From an uncultured Collinsella sp. (GTDB lineage Bacteria; Actinomycetota; Coriobacteriia; Coriobacteriales; Coriobacteriaceae), in assembly GCA_900542235.1 (NCBI GenBank), contig UQNB01000016.1:1-32404 (forward strand): DNA of 32,404 bases, given 5' to 3'. Below the pieces are notes generated by a model. It had not been told where the DNA came from and did not search any database. It saw nothing but the letters and a program-made list of their open reading frames with translations. Position 1 is the stretch's first letter. Every line of letters begins with the position of its first letter. Position numbers and translations under genes: made by a program. This document shows, piece after piece, positions 1 through 8,049 of this stretch.

Positions 1-68
1 AGCCCACCCGGCTCTCCAGACCAAAAAGCGGACGAGTAGAGCAACGATCGTCCGGCAACGTTACCCAA

Positions 69-198
69 GGACCTGGGCGGGCGTATGGGGCAACATCGAT
101 CGCGAGTTCCGCACGCAAAGGAGAGCACTTAATGTGCTCTCCGTCTTGCGCAGGACTGCCCGAGCAGGCGATGTTGCCCCATACGCCCGCCCAGGTCC
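69..198. repeat. 130-bp palindromic intergenic element
   Basis: Two perfectly complementary 30-bp arms lie at 69-98 and 169-198. The centre holds a second perfect hairpin, a 9-bp stem at 120-128 and 134-142 with a TTAAT loop. A short 5-bp pairing (114-118 with 146-150) links the two levels. It ends 7 bases after the pcrA stop codon. There is no T-run at either foot, so it is not a classical intrinsic terminator, though it could still stop or stabilise pcrA transcripts. No ORF inside is credible. A MITE or REP-like repeat is the best description, but copies elsewhere could not be checked. Confidence 0.8.
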
Positions 199-205
199 GC
201 CGGGA

Positions 206-3106
206 TTACGACAGCTTGACAATCGGAGCGAAGCCCTTCATAAGCTTTTTGGTCTGGCCGGTCTTCTCGAATTGGACCTCGATCATGTCTCCGGCGACCG
301 AGATCACGGTGCCCGTGCCAAAGGTCTTATGGCTCACGGTATCACCCGCGGCAAAGTCCTGCGATGCGCTGGCGCGATCGACCTTGCGTTCCACCGTTGG
401 CGATACCTTGGATGACGGCTTTTTGGCTCGCGGCGCGCCCGAGCCAAAGGTCGAGGCAACACGGCCGGCGTCGGGCGAGACCCCACGATGGCGCTCGGTG
501 CCATAAGTGCTGCCGCCAAAGAAATCGTCGAAGCTCGATCCGCTGCGCGATCCAGAGCCGCCGGTCGAGCGCGTATGCGAGCCAAACACCTTGCCGCCAT
601 ACATGTCCGAGCCCATACCCGAGCCAAACGTGCCGTGACGGTCGCCGCGCTTCTCCCAGCCCGTGCCCTCAAAACCGGCAGAACCGATACCGCTGAACTC
701 GATATCCTCAAACGGAATCTCGTTGAGGAAGCGCGAGCGCGGGTTGGCAGACGTTGAGCCGTACGTGCGGCGCGTGGCCGCATAGGTCAAGAACAGGCGC
801 TTACGGGCGCGCGTGATGGCGACGTAGGCCAGGCGACGCTCCTCCTCGAGCTTGCCCGGATCATCGCTGCCGCCAAAGTCGTGCACATGCGGGAAGATAC
901 CCTCCTCCATGCCGGCCACGAACACCGCCGGAAACTCCAGGCCCTTGGCGGAGTGGATGGTCATCATGGTGATGGCATGCGTCTCGCCGGCCAGAGAATC
1001 CAAGTCGGAGCGCAGGGCCAGCCACTCCATGAGTGCAGGCAGCGCCTTGCAAGTGAGCGGACCGTAGGTGCGCTCGATCTCGTCGGCAGGCGCGCCGCCG
1101 GCCGGCAGCTCTGTCGGCGCGGCATAGGCGTTGCCCGCGATGGCGGCAGCCAGGGCATCCTGTGGAGACAGCGCCGGAGCGGCCAGGCTATCGAGCGGAT
1201 TGGTGCCCGCGGCATCGCGCGCGCCGACAAGCGCCTCAAACGAAGACACAGGCGCGGACGGCCCCGGCTCGGGCGCGGGCGTGCTCACCACAACGGGCTC
1301 GGGCTCGGCACCGGCAGGCACGTCGGCAACGCCGGCGGCGCGCAGCTCTTCCAAGCTCTCGAGCGTACCCTCGATATCCTCGTGCGTCTCCTCAAATTCG
1401 GCGGCGACGCCCAGGAATTCCTGGATGTTCTCGGCGCGGCTCTCGGACTCCATGGTGCCCTCGGCGCGGAACGCCTGCAGCAGGCCCGTCTTATCGACAA
1501 TCATCTCGACGACGTCCTTGAGCTCGCCGTCCATGCGGCGGCCCTCGCGCACCAGTGCCACAAAGCTCGACAGGCCGTTGCGCACCTTCGCGCTAAACAT
1601 GCCCGTCTCGGCTGTCGCAATCTCGCAGGCCTGGAAGAACGAGCAACGGTTGTCGCGCGCCAGCTGCTCGATCTTTTGAATCGAAGTGGAACCGATGCCG
1701 CGGCGCGGCGTGTTGATGACGCGCTTGACGCTCATCTCGTCTGCCGGGTTCACGATCATCTTGAGGTAGGCCATGACGTCGCGGATCTCGGCACGGTCGA
1801 AGAATCGCGTGCCGCCCACGATCTTGTAGGGCACGCCCGCACGCAGGAACATATCTTCGAGAATACGCGACTGGGCGTTGGTGCGGTAGAACACAGCGAT
1901 GTCGTCGTAGCTCGTGCCCTTGGAGTGCAGCTTTTCGATCTCGCCGGCAATCCAGCGGCCCTCGTCGCGCTCGTCGCTCGCCTGGAAGGCCTGGATCTTC
2001 TCACCATCGCCCTCAGCCGTAAACAGGCGCTTGTCCTTGCGCTGCGAGTTGTGGCGCACCACGGCATTGGCGGCGCTCAGGATGTGACCCGTGGAGCGGT
2101 AGTTCTGCTCCAGCTTGACGGTCTTGCAGTTTTTAAAGTCCTTCTCAAAGTCCAGGATGTTGGTGATGTCGGCGCCACGCCAGCTGTAAATAGACTGGTC
2201 ATCGTCGCCCACGACCATGAGGTTTTGGTACTTGGCGGCCAGCAGGTTGGCGATCTCGTACTGGACGTGGTTGGTGTCCTGATACTCGTCGACGCTAATG
2301 TAGCGGAAACGCTCTTGGTACTTGTCGAGCACCTCGGGGCGGGTGCGCAGCAGCTCGAGCGTGCGCACGAGCAGGTCGTCGAAGTCCATCGCGTTGGCGG
2401 CGCGCAGGCGGCGTTCCAGCTCCAGGTAGACCTGCGCGGCCTTTTTGTCGTTGGGGCTGTCGGCGGATTTGAGCATGTCCTCGGGGCCGATCATGGCGTT
2501 TTTGGCCGAACTGATCTTGCTGCGGATCATATTGATGGGGAATTGCTTTTGCTCGATACCGAGCGCCTGCATAATATCGCGCACCATGCGCTTGGAATCG
2601 TCGTCATCGTAAATGGTGAACTGACCGGTGTAGCCCAGCAGGTCGGCGTCCTCGCGCAGCATACGCACGCACATGGCGTGGAACGTGCATACCCACATGC
2701 CGCGGGTGCCGCTGGGGATGAGCGCCGCCAGACGCTCACGCATCTCGGCCGCGGCCTTGTTGGTAAACGTGATGGCAAGCACCTGCCAGGGCTTAACGCC
2801 CAGGTCGCCGAGCATATGCGCGATGCGGAAGGTCAGGACGCGGGTCTTGCCCGAGCCGGCGCCGGCAAGTACCAGCAACGGACCCTCGGTGGTGAGCACC
2901 GCCTCGCGCTGGGCGGGATTAAGGCTGTCGATATCGACGAGCGGCTTTGCGGGCGCAGGAGCCGGCGCGGGGGCGTCGTAGATGTCGAGCGGAACGAGCT
3001 CGGGCTCCGGCGCGGCGGGAGCGGTGTACGCATCGAGCGGCACGGGTTCCGGCGCGGGCGGCACGGGTACCGCGGTGTTCTTTTCCCAGGGCAGGGGCTG
3101 GGTCAT
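206..3106 (-). CDS. pcrA: ATP-dependent DNA helicase PcrA/UvrD (superfamily 1A)
   Basis: This is a 3'-5' SF1 helicase of nucleotide excision repair, replication-fork upkeep and transcription-coupled repair; it acts on DNA in the cytoplasm. Visible motifs are Walker A (AGAGSGKTR, about residues 81-89), motif II DEYQDTN, motif III VVGDDDQSIYSWRGAD, and motif V/VI blocks MTIHSAKGLEFPAVF and AYVAITRARKRLFLTYA. The last 45 residues form the Tudor-like RNA-polymerase-binding tail (HKTFGTGTVISV, then FEKTGQTKKLMKGFAPIVKL). The chosen ATG at 3106 has ATGAGGAG 6 bases upstream; the longer frame to 3190 lacks a good ribosome site. The product is 966 aa, much longer than the usual 720-780. The excess is a Pro/Ala-rich N-terminal leader of about 57 residues, an Ala/Pro-rich insert before motif V, and a Gly/Ser-rich stretch before the Tudor tail. 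Monocistronic. Confidence 0.95.
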   Translation of the reverse strand: MTQPLPWEKNTAVPVPPAPEPVPLDAYTAPAAPEPELVPLDIYDAPAPAPAPAKPLVDIDSLNPAQREAVLTTEGPLLVLAGAGSGKTRVLTFRIAHMLGDLGVKPWQVLAITFTNKAAAEMRERLAALIPSGTRGMWVCTFHAMCVRMLREDADLLGYTGQFTIYDDDDSKRMVRDIMQALGIEQKQFPINMIRSKISSAKNAMIGPEDMLKSADSPNDKKAAQVYLELERRLRAANAMDFDDLLVRTLELLRTRPEVLDKYQERFRYISVDEYQDTNHVQYEIANLLAAKYQNLMVVGDDDQSIYSWRGADITNILDFEKDFKNCKTVKLEQNYRSTGHILSAANAVVRHNSQRKDKRLFTAEGDGEKIQAFQASDERDEGRWIAGEIEKLHSKGTSYDDIAVFYRTNAQSRILEDMFLRAGVPYKIVGGTRFFDRAEIRDVMAYLKMIVNPADEMSVKRVINTPRRGIGSTSIQKIEQLARDNRCSFFQACEIATAETGMFSAKVRNGLSSFVALVREGRRMDGELKDVVEMIVDKTGLLQAFRAEGTMESESRAENIQEFLGVAAEFEETHEDIEGTLESLEELRAAGVADVPAGAEPEPVVVSTPAPEPGPSAPVSSFEALVGARDAAGTNPLDSLAAPALSPQDALAAAIAGNAYAAPTELPAGGAPADEIERTYGPLTCKALPALMEWLALRSDLDSLAGETHAITMMTIHSAKGLEFPAVFVAGMEEGIFPHVHDFGGSDDPGKLEEERRLAYVAITRARKRLFLTYAATRRTYGSTSANPRSRFLNEIPFEDIEFSGIGSAGFEGTGWEKRGDRHGTFGSGMGSDMYGGKVFGSHTRSTGGSGSRSGSSFDDFFGGSTYGTERHRGVSPDAGRVASTFGSGAPRAKKPSSKVSPTVERKVDRASASQDFAAGDTVSHKTFGTGTVISVAGDMIEVQFEKTGQTKKLMKGFAPIVKLS

Positions 3107-3167
3107 GGGCGACTCCTCATCTGACGGACGGCGCGCCTGCGGGCAGCGCCATAGTTTGAGCCGTACC

Positions 3168-3173
3168 AGTATA
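3168..3173 (-). promoter_or_regulatory. Probable -10 box of pcrA
   Basis: On the minus strand the hexamer is TATACT, 62 bases before the chosen pcrA ATG. A TTGCGT lies 19 bases further upstream and is a poor, widely spaced -35. The match is by eye only. Confidence 0.4.
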
Positions 3174-3373
3174 CCGAGCCGCGCGGACACCGACGCAAAT
3201 CACACCACGACTCCGTGCGCGATCGTCAGGTCCGCCCCAGCGGATTTGGCGCAATGGAGCCAGATTAGTCTGCACCAAGCTGGTTCAAAGTAACCTGTCC
3301 CCATTGTGCCAATCACGAAACCGCCGATGTCATGGCAGCAGCAGCGAGCGGCGGCCAGGGCGAACAAATTGAC

Positions 3374-3420
3374 ATGAAAAGGGGGCGGCATAGACCTTTT
3401 GGTCATGCCACCCCCTTTGA
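3374..3420 (-). terminator. Intrinsic terminator after uppP
   Basis: Read on the minus strand, AAAGGGGGTGGCATGACC pairs with GGTCTATGCCGCCCCCTTT across an AAAA loop (about 18 bp with one bulge and one wobble). The 3' foot ends in TTTT. It lies about 43 bases after the uppP stop and is the only strong hairpin between uppP and pcrA. Confidence 0.85.
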
Positions 3421-3462
3421 ATGACAAGTTGTCGCCCTGACCGCCGCGCAGCGTCGACTAAG

Positions 3463-4443
3463 TTAGAGGCCGAGCATCGGCTCCAGGACGAAGAAGTACG
3501 CGAGCACCACGATGCCCAGAATGATGCGGTAGACGCCGAAGCACTTGAAGTCGTGACGGCGGACGAAGCCCATGAGCCACTTAATGGCGATGAGCGAAAC
3601 CACAAAGGCCACAACGCAGCCCACGCCCAGGATGGCGACCTCGTTGGCGCCGAACGTACCGCCCTTGATGAAATACTTGACCAGCTTGAGCGCACTCGCG
3701 CCAAACATGACAGGGATGGCCAGGAAGAACGTAAACTTGGACGCCACCGAACGCGTGCAGCCCAAAAGCAGGCCGCCGATGATGGTGGAACCGGAGCGCG
3801 ACGTGCCCGGAATCAGCGAGAGCACCTGGAAGCATCCGATGCCCAGTGCGGTCTTCCAACTTAGGTCCTCGAGCGTGGCGATGGAGCCAAAGTCCAGATC
3901 CTCGTCATCGCCCTCGTCCTCGGCAACATCTGCCGCGGGCGCCGCAAAGTGTGCACCGGCGGGACGTCCACCCGACACCACAGCACGCGAACCAAACGAA
4001 CCGGCAACGGCCATTTCCTCGCGCTTGCTCGCGCGCCAGTTCTCGATCACGATAAACAGCACGCCGTACACAATGAGCGCCAGCGCCACGACGGGAGCAT
4101 TGTAGAAATGCTCCTCCATCCAGTCGTTGAGCGGCAGACCGATCGCCGCCGCAGGAATGCAGCCGAGCACAATCTTGCCCCACAGCACCCAGGTGTCGCG
4201 ACGGCCCTCCTTGCCCTTGCTGGGCGAGAACGGATTGAGCTCATGGAAGAACAGTACACAGACGGCCAGAATGGCGCCGAGCTGAATCACGACCAGGAAC
4301 ATATTCCAGAACGTCTCGCTCACGTTCATCTTGACGAACTCGTCCACCAAGATCATGTGACCGGTCGACGAAACAGGCAGCCATTCGGTGATGCCCTCGA
4401 CCAGGCCCATAAAGGCAGATTTTAAAAGCTCGATGATATCCAA
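3463..4443 (-). CDS. uppP: Undecaprenyl-diphosphatase UppP (BacA family)
   Basis: UppP is an integral membrane phosphatase that recycles undecaprenyl pyrophosphate to the monophosphate carrier for peptidoglycan and other wall polymers; its over-supply gives bacitracin resistance. The two signature motifs are present: EGITEWLPVSSTGH (residues 17-29) and PGTSRSGSTII (212-222). Several hydrophobic helices fit the family fold. The frame opens far upstream, but homology begins at DIIELLKSAFMGLVEG, exactly after a TTG at 4443 preceded by GAGGGGG, so TTG is taken as the start (326 aa). Typical members are about 265-280 aa. The excess is a hydrophilic insert at about residues 137-190, ending in a dense acidic run (ADVAEDEGDDEDLDFG), just before the second motif. 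Divergent from the stress-protein gene. Confidence 0.95.
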   Translation of the reverse strand: MDIIELLKSAFMGLVEGITEWLPVSSTGHMILVDEFVKMNVSETFWNMFLVVIQLGAILAVCVLFFHELNPFSPSKGKEGRRDTWVLWGKIVLGCIPAAAIGLPLNDWMEEHFYNAPVVALALIVYGVLFIVIENWRASKREEMAVAGSFGSRAVVSGGRPAGAHFAAPAADVAEDEGDDEDLDFGSIATLEDLSWKTALGIGCFQVLSLIPGTSRSGSTIIGGLLLGCTRSVASKFTFFLAIPVMFGASALKLVKYFIKGGTFGANEVAILGVGCVVAFVVSLIAIKWLMGFVRRHDFKCFGVYRIILGIVVLAYFFVLEPMLGL

Positions 4444-4691
4444 AGGGACCCCCTCGTTAGACACCCGCCGATATTGTTCTGCGGACGGTGCGGGCGATGT
4501 CCCATTATCAACCGTTGGCGGCGCGCCTGCGCCTACCCTTACCAAAAAACTCGCCCGTTCACAGAATTGCGAGCGGTCAAACCCAAATCCTTGGGTATAA
4601 CTGCAACAAGATAAAGTGTCCGGCGGCCAACGCGCCCGCGCCCGCCCGATGCACGAGCCCCGCGCCCGTGCGATAGACCAAGGAGGAAACC

Positions 4692-5129
4692 ATGAACGAG
4701 GGCTACACCAAGGTATTTGTTTCACTCGACGGTACTGAACAGCAGGATTTTGTGCTCGCACGCGCCATCAAGGTCGCCGCGAACAACGGCGCCAAGCTAA
4801 TCATCGGCCACGTTATCGATTCCACGGCGCTCGAGAGCGCCGGTTCCTATCCGGTCGATCTGGTCAACGGCCTAGAGGAGGCATTTAAGAACTCCATCGC
4901 CAAGCAGCTCGAGGAGGCCAAGGCCAATCCCGACATTCCCGAGGTCGAGGTCATGATTCGCGCCGGCCGCATTCGCGAGACGCTCAAGGATGAGATGCTC
5001 GACGTGGTCAAGCCCGACCTGGTGCTCTGCGGCGCCCGCGGCCTGTCCTCGATCAAGTATGCGCTCCTGGGCTCGATTTCGACGTTCCTGCTGCGCAACA
5101 CCGATTGCGACATTCTGGTCGTGAAGTAG
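4692..5129 (+). CDS. Universal stress protein, UspA family, ATP-binding type
   Basis: This 145-aa protein is a single cytoplasmic USP domain. It begins KVFVSLDGTEQQDFVLARAI and ends in the glycine motif GARGLSSIKYALLGS, which fits G-2X-G-9X-G-S and is followed by the C-terminal strand CDILVVK. That motif marks the nucleotide-binding subgroup (MJ0577-like) rather than the non-binding UspA subgroup. The exact role of such proteins is generally unknown; they modulate survival under stress or starvation. The ATG at 4692 has a strong AAGGAGG 6-7 bases upstream. The gene is single, divergent from uppP, and closed by a strong terminator at 5277-5310. A TATAAC at 4596-4601 is a possible -10 box, without a clear -35. 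Confidence 0.93.
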   Translation: MNEGYTKVFVSLDGTEQQDFVLARAIKVAANNGAKLIIGHVIDSTALESAGSYPVDLVNGLEEAFKNSIAKQLEEAKANPDIPEVEVMIRAGRIRETLKDEMLDVVKPDLVLCGARGLSSIKYALLGSISTFLLRNTDCDILVVK

Positions 5130-5142
5130 CGTTGCTCCCACC

Positions 5143-5235
5143 GGCCGCGGGGCCTACGGGGTTTCCACGGGCACGTCCTCGCCGCGTTGCGGCTGCGGGA
5201 TGTGCCCTCAGGAAACCCCTCCCGGCCCCGCGGCC
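5143..5235. repeat. 93-bp nested palindrome after the usp gene
   Basis: Arms 5143-5174 and 5202-5235 pair in three blocks: GGCCGCGGGGCC with GGCCCCGCGGCC (12 bp), GGGGTTTCC with GGAAACCCC (9 bp), and GGGCAC with GTGCCC (6 bp). They are separated by 2-4-base internal loops. The tip holds GCCGC-GTT-GCGGC. It lies 13 bases after the usp stop and before the true terminator. No T-run follows, so it is a REP-like or RNA-stabilising hairpin rather than a terminator. Confidence 0.8.
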
Positions 5236-5276
5236 TTTGCAGCCTCACTTCAACGAGTTGTCTGATAGAAAAATGG

Positions 5277-5310
5277 CGTGCCGCCCCGTTTGGGGCGGCA
5301 CGTTTTGTTT
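5277..5310 (+). terminator. Strong, probably bidirectional, intrinsic terminator
   Basis: An 11-bp perfect stem, CGTGCCGCCCC with GGGGCGGCACG, has a GTTT loop and TTTTGTTT on the + side. On the minus side the 3' foot reads CCATTTTTC, so the hairpin can serve both the usp gene (+) and the histidine kinase gene (-) that converge here. Confidence 0.9.
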
Positions 5311-5332
5311 GGGCGGACGTCTGCCGCGTGCG

Positions 5333-6376
5333 TTACTCGAAATATTGAAACTTATTCGTTGAAAACGCGAATGTTACGACAAAGCCTTCGCCGGGGTCGG
5401 ACGCTGCGGTGACGTCGATGCCCATCTTGGAGCACAGGCGCGCCACCAGGTAGAGGCCGATGCCCGTTGCGCGCTTGGTGGTGCGGCCGTTGTCGCCGGT
5501 AAAGCCCTTCTCGAACACGCGCGGTAGGTCGGCCGCGCTCACGCCGCAGCCGTTGTCCGCGACGGTGAGCTCGATGCGTTCGCTCGCCAGGCCCTCGTCC
5601 AGCAACGCGCCCGAAAACACGATCTTCGCGCCGTCCTCGCGCGCGTATTTAATGCTGTTCTGGATGAGCTGCCCCAAGATAAACTCGAGCCACTTCTCGT
5701 CGGTAAAGACCTCGAAGTCGAGGTTCTCGCACACCGGGGCCACATGCGCCGCAATGAGCTCGCGCGCGTTGGCTTTAATCGCGCCCGTCACCAAGGTTTT
5801 GAGATCCCAGCGGCGAATCAGGTAGTCGCGCTCCACGACTTCCGAGCGCGCATAGTAGAGCGCCTGGTCGATATAGCGCTCCACGCGGGCAAGTTCGCGT
5901 GCCAGGTCGTCCACGCGTGACAAGTCATCTTCGCCGCCGTCCAGGTTTTCCAAAATCAGATGGGCTGCTGCCAGGGGCAGCTTGGCCTCGTGGACCCAGC
6001 TCTCGATATAGTCGCGGTAGTCATCGGTCTGGCGCCGGCCTTCCGCCACCTCATCGCATGCCGCCTTGCCCACCCGGCGCAAGACCTCGTACTCGAGCTC
6101 GCCCTCGGCATAGGTCGGGCATTGCACCATCTCCTGCACCCATGCGGGACTCTCGAGCTCCTCGGCCGCACGCTCCAGCTGGCGCAGAAAACGACGACGG
6201 CGCGCGTACTCGATCACGATGCCGAGCATACCAAAGATAAAGGACACGCCGACCGCCACGACCACGATAGAAACGGGTGCGCCGGCGACCGTCAGCACAA
6301 AGCAGCTCAGCAGCACGCCGCACGTCCACACGGCGACGGGAAGCAGCGCATCTTTAAAGAACTTGCCAAACGACAT
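5333..6376 (-). CDS. Intramembrane-sensing sensor histidine kinase (BceS/GraS type)
   Basis: The 347-aa protein has two N-terminal membrane helices (about residues 10-31 and 35-56) with almost no extracellular loop, the hallmark of intramembrane-sensing kinases. The H-box is WVHEAKLPLAAA, with His129 as the expected phosphorylation site. The ATPase part shows LGQLIQNSIKYA (N box), VADNGCGV (G1) and ATGIGLYLVARL (G2). The partner regulator lies 9 bases upstream. Kinases of this group usually sense bacitracin, cationic peptides or other envelope stress, often through an ABC transporter encoded next door; none is present here. The ATG at 6376 has AGGAG 6 bases upstream. The ligand is unknown. 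Confidence 0.9.
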   Translation of the reverse strand: MSFGKFFKDALLPVAVWTCGVLLSCFVLTVAGAPVSIVVVAVGVSFIFGMLGIVIEYARRRRFLRQLERAAEELESPAWVQEMVQCPTYAEGELEYEVLRRVGKAACDEVAEGRRQTDDYRDYIESWVHEAKLPLAAAHLILENLDGGEDDLSRVDDLARELARVERYIDQALYYARSEVVERDYLIRRWDLKTLVTGAIKANARELIAAHVAPVCENLDFEVFTDEKWLEFILGQLIQNSIKYAREDGAKIVFSGALLDEGLASERIELTVADNGCGVSAADLPRVFEKGFTGDNGRTTKRATGIGLYLVARLCSKMGIDVTAASDPGEGFVVTFAFSTNKFQYFE

Positions 6377-6385
6377 AGCCGGCTC

Positions 6386-7057
6386 CTAGACCGAATAGCC
6401 CTGGCCGCGGTGCGTTGTCAAATACCCCTTGATGCCGATTTTTTCGAGCGTGGTGCGCAGGCGGTTGATGTTGACGGTGAGCGTATTGTCGTCCACAAAG
6501 GCGTCGGAGTCCCACAGGTCCTGCATGATGGCCGAGCGCGAAACGATCTTGCCCGCGCGGCCCAAGAGCAGCGACAGGATACGTAGCTCGTTTTTGGTGA
6601 GCTCGGTACTGGTGCCGGTTTGCATGTTGGTGACCATGGAGCGGGCGAGGTCGAGCTCCAGTCCCTTGTGGACCATGGTGCTGCGCTCGCCTGCCGACGT
6701 GGTGCGGCGCAGCAGCGCGTTGATGCGCGCCACGAGCACGCGTGCGCTATAGGGCTTGGAGATAAAGTCGTCTGCGCCGAGTGTCATGGCCATGACCTCG
6801 TCGATCTCGGTCGTGCGAGACGTGAGGACGATGATGGGAACCTCGGATTCGCGGCGAACCTCGTGGCAGATATGCTGGCCGTCCTTGACGGGGAGCGTCA
6901 GGTCGAGCAGCACCAGGTCGGGCGCGGCAGCGAGAATATCGCGCGAGACGTGCTCGAACGATTCGCAGGCCTCGATTTCAAACCCGGCGCGGGCAAGGAT
7001 GTCGACAAGCTCACGACGAATGGGCTCGTCGTCCTCAACGATATAAATCAGCGCCAT
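6386..7057 (-). CDS. OmpR-family response regulator (BceR/GraR type)
   Basis: The 223-aa protein has a receiver domain with acidic pair D9/D10, phospho-acceptor D52 in LVLLDLTLP, and K101 in FISKPYS. A winged-helix DNA-binding domain follows, ending LWDSDAFVDDNTLTVNINRLRTTLEKIG and GYLTTHRGQGYSV. The VDDNTLTVNINRLR block is typical of regulators paired with intramembrane-sensing kinases. The ATG at 7057 is preferred because homology starts at ALIYIVEDD and GAGGGGAG lies about 8 bases upstream; an ATG 18 codons earlier is less likely. A CATAAT at 7091-7096 (minus strand) is a possible -10. It forms an operon with the kinase gene downstream. Confidence 0.92.
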   Translation of the reverse strand: MALIYIVEDDEPIRRELVDILARAGFEIEACESFEHVSRDILAAAPDLVLLDLTLPVKDGQHICHEVRRESEVPIIVLTSRTTEIDEVMAMTLGADDFISKPYSARVLVARINALLRRTTSAGERSTMVHKGLELDLARSMVTNMQTGTSTELTKNELRILSLLLGRAGKIVSRSAIMQDLWDSDAFVDDNTLTVNINRLRTTLEKIGIKGYLTTHRGQGYSV

Positions 7058-7151
7058 GGATTCCGCTCCCCTCTTGGTTGTCTTGCCACCATTATGGCTG
7101 CGGAGCCGCAAGTACGCGACTCGCGAGGCACCAAGGTGACAGAACTGTTCG

Positions 7152-7237
7152 CGAGCGGGGGCGTTTTGTCCGCCTTACGCTCGCGACGGGAACGGGGACC
7201 AAAATGATTTTTTTATCCCCGTCCCAGAATAATCATT
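7152..7237. repeat. Inverted repeats in the regulator-to-hypothetical gene spacer
   Basis: TCGCGAGCG and CGCTCGCGA (about 7149-7186) form one stem. A second stem pairs CGGGAACGGGGA (7187-7198) with TCCCCGTCCC (7216-7225), with one bulge. AATGATT/AATCATT form an outer imperfect pair with A/T-rich bases. The second hairpin lies just after the stop of the gene ending at 7237 and may act as its terminator despite lacking a T-run. Its GGGGAC core recurs in other spacers of this window. Confidence 0.55.
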
Positions 7238-7968
7238 TAGCGACGGGCGCGGAGCTTTTCGTAGCCTTCGGCGAAGAAGGCGACCGTCGCGGCGTCCGTC
7301 GCGGCGGCATCGGTATCGTCGGCAGGGACCACGCCGTGCTCGTCGCTCACCAGGAACAGCGCGCCCTTGAGCTGAGCGGGGATGTCTACGCGCGTGACCG
7401 GGATGCCCTTGGTCTGGGCCAGCTGCTCGATGAGCGTCGCCGTGCCGCACAGGCACTCGTCCGCTGGCGCCACAAAGGCGAGCTCGCCGTTGTTGACGGC
7501 AGCGAGCAGCTCGGGCGCCACACCAGTTTCGTCAGCCTCGGAGCGGGCCTCAGCGGAGCGGGCGCGCAGCGCCTTGGCCGACGTATCGGCGAGCGGCTCG
7601 TACTCCCCCACCGTCATGGCGGCGTTGCTGTTGATGTCGATCACCAGCATGAGCACGCCGTCGCGTGCGGTGTAGTCGCCTTCGGCAAGCGACCACTCAA
7701 CGTGCTGTTTGGCCCAGCTGAGCATGTTATGGGTAAGCGGCTCGCCCTGCACCAGGCGCTCGGATAGCGCGCGAATGTGGCGGTTGAGCATGGGCACCTT
7801 TTTGTTGGACATGCGCCAACGGCAGACAAGCGCGGGCTTGTCGAGCGTGAACTTCTCGACCGCCTTCTGATTGGCGCAAAAGTCCTCGTACGCACGCTGA
7901 TCCTCGGCATTGCCAAACAGTTCGGCATCATCAATCTGGGGCATGGTCATACCTTTCGTGTTAGTCAT
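7237..7968 (-). CDS. Conserved-looking hypothetical protein, 243 aa
   Basis: I do not recognise the family. The protein is soluble and acidic, with no signal peptide or membrane helix. It has an N-terminal block rich in aromatic and charged residues (DQRAYEDFCANQKAVEKF, then ALVCRWRMSNKKVPMLNRHI), a central strand-like VLMLVIDINSNAAMTVGEY, and an Ala/Glu-rich helical stretch. The C-terminal half alternates strands and helices (LAFVAPADECLCG, FLVSDEHGVVP). Codon use matches its neighbours and strand bias supports it being real. Three in-frame ATGs lie within 9 codons. The first (7968) has GAGGA 5 bases upstream and the third (MPQIDD) has AAAGG 8 bases upstream, so the start is uncertain by 8 residues. 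It is separated from purH by a terminator, so it is probably transcribed alone. Confidence 0.75.
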   Translation of the reverse strand: MTNTKGMTMPQIDDAELFGNAEDQRAYEDFCANQKAVEKFTLDKPALVCRWRMSNKKVPMLNRHIRALSERLVQGEPLTHNMLSWAKQHVEWSLAEGDYTARDGVLMLVIDINSNAAMTVGEYEPLADTSAKALRARSAEARSEADETGVAPELLAAVNNGELAFVAPADECLCGTATLIEQLAQTKGIPVTRVDIPAQLKGALFLVSDEHGVVPADDTDAAATDAATVAFFAEGYEKLRARR

Positions 7969-7984
7969 TCCGTCCTCTTATACC

Positions 7985-8021
7985 AAAAAGACGGCCCTCC
8001 AAACGGAGCGACCGTCTTTTG
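7985..8021 (-). terminator. Intrinsic terminator after purH
   Basis: On the minus strand AAAAGACGG pairs with CCGTCTTTTT, with an inner GCTCC/GGAG pairing around GTTT. The 3' foot is TTTTTGG. It begins about 29 bases after the purH stop. Confidence 0.85.
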
Positions 8022-8049
8022 CAGAGATTATTTTGTCCCGAGGCGAAAC

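Noticed and set aside
881..3124. A 747-codon open frame on the + strand
   Set aside because: It is antisense to pcrA, has His/Leu/Gly/Arg-rich composition typical of a mirrored high-GC gene, and shows no domain.
3200..3427. A 75-codon minus-strand frame upstream of pcrA
   Set aside because: It runs through the uppP terminator and the GGGGAC repeat and has no ribosome site.
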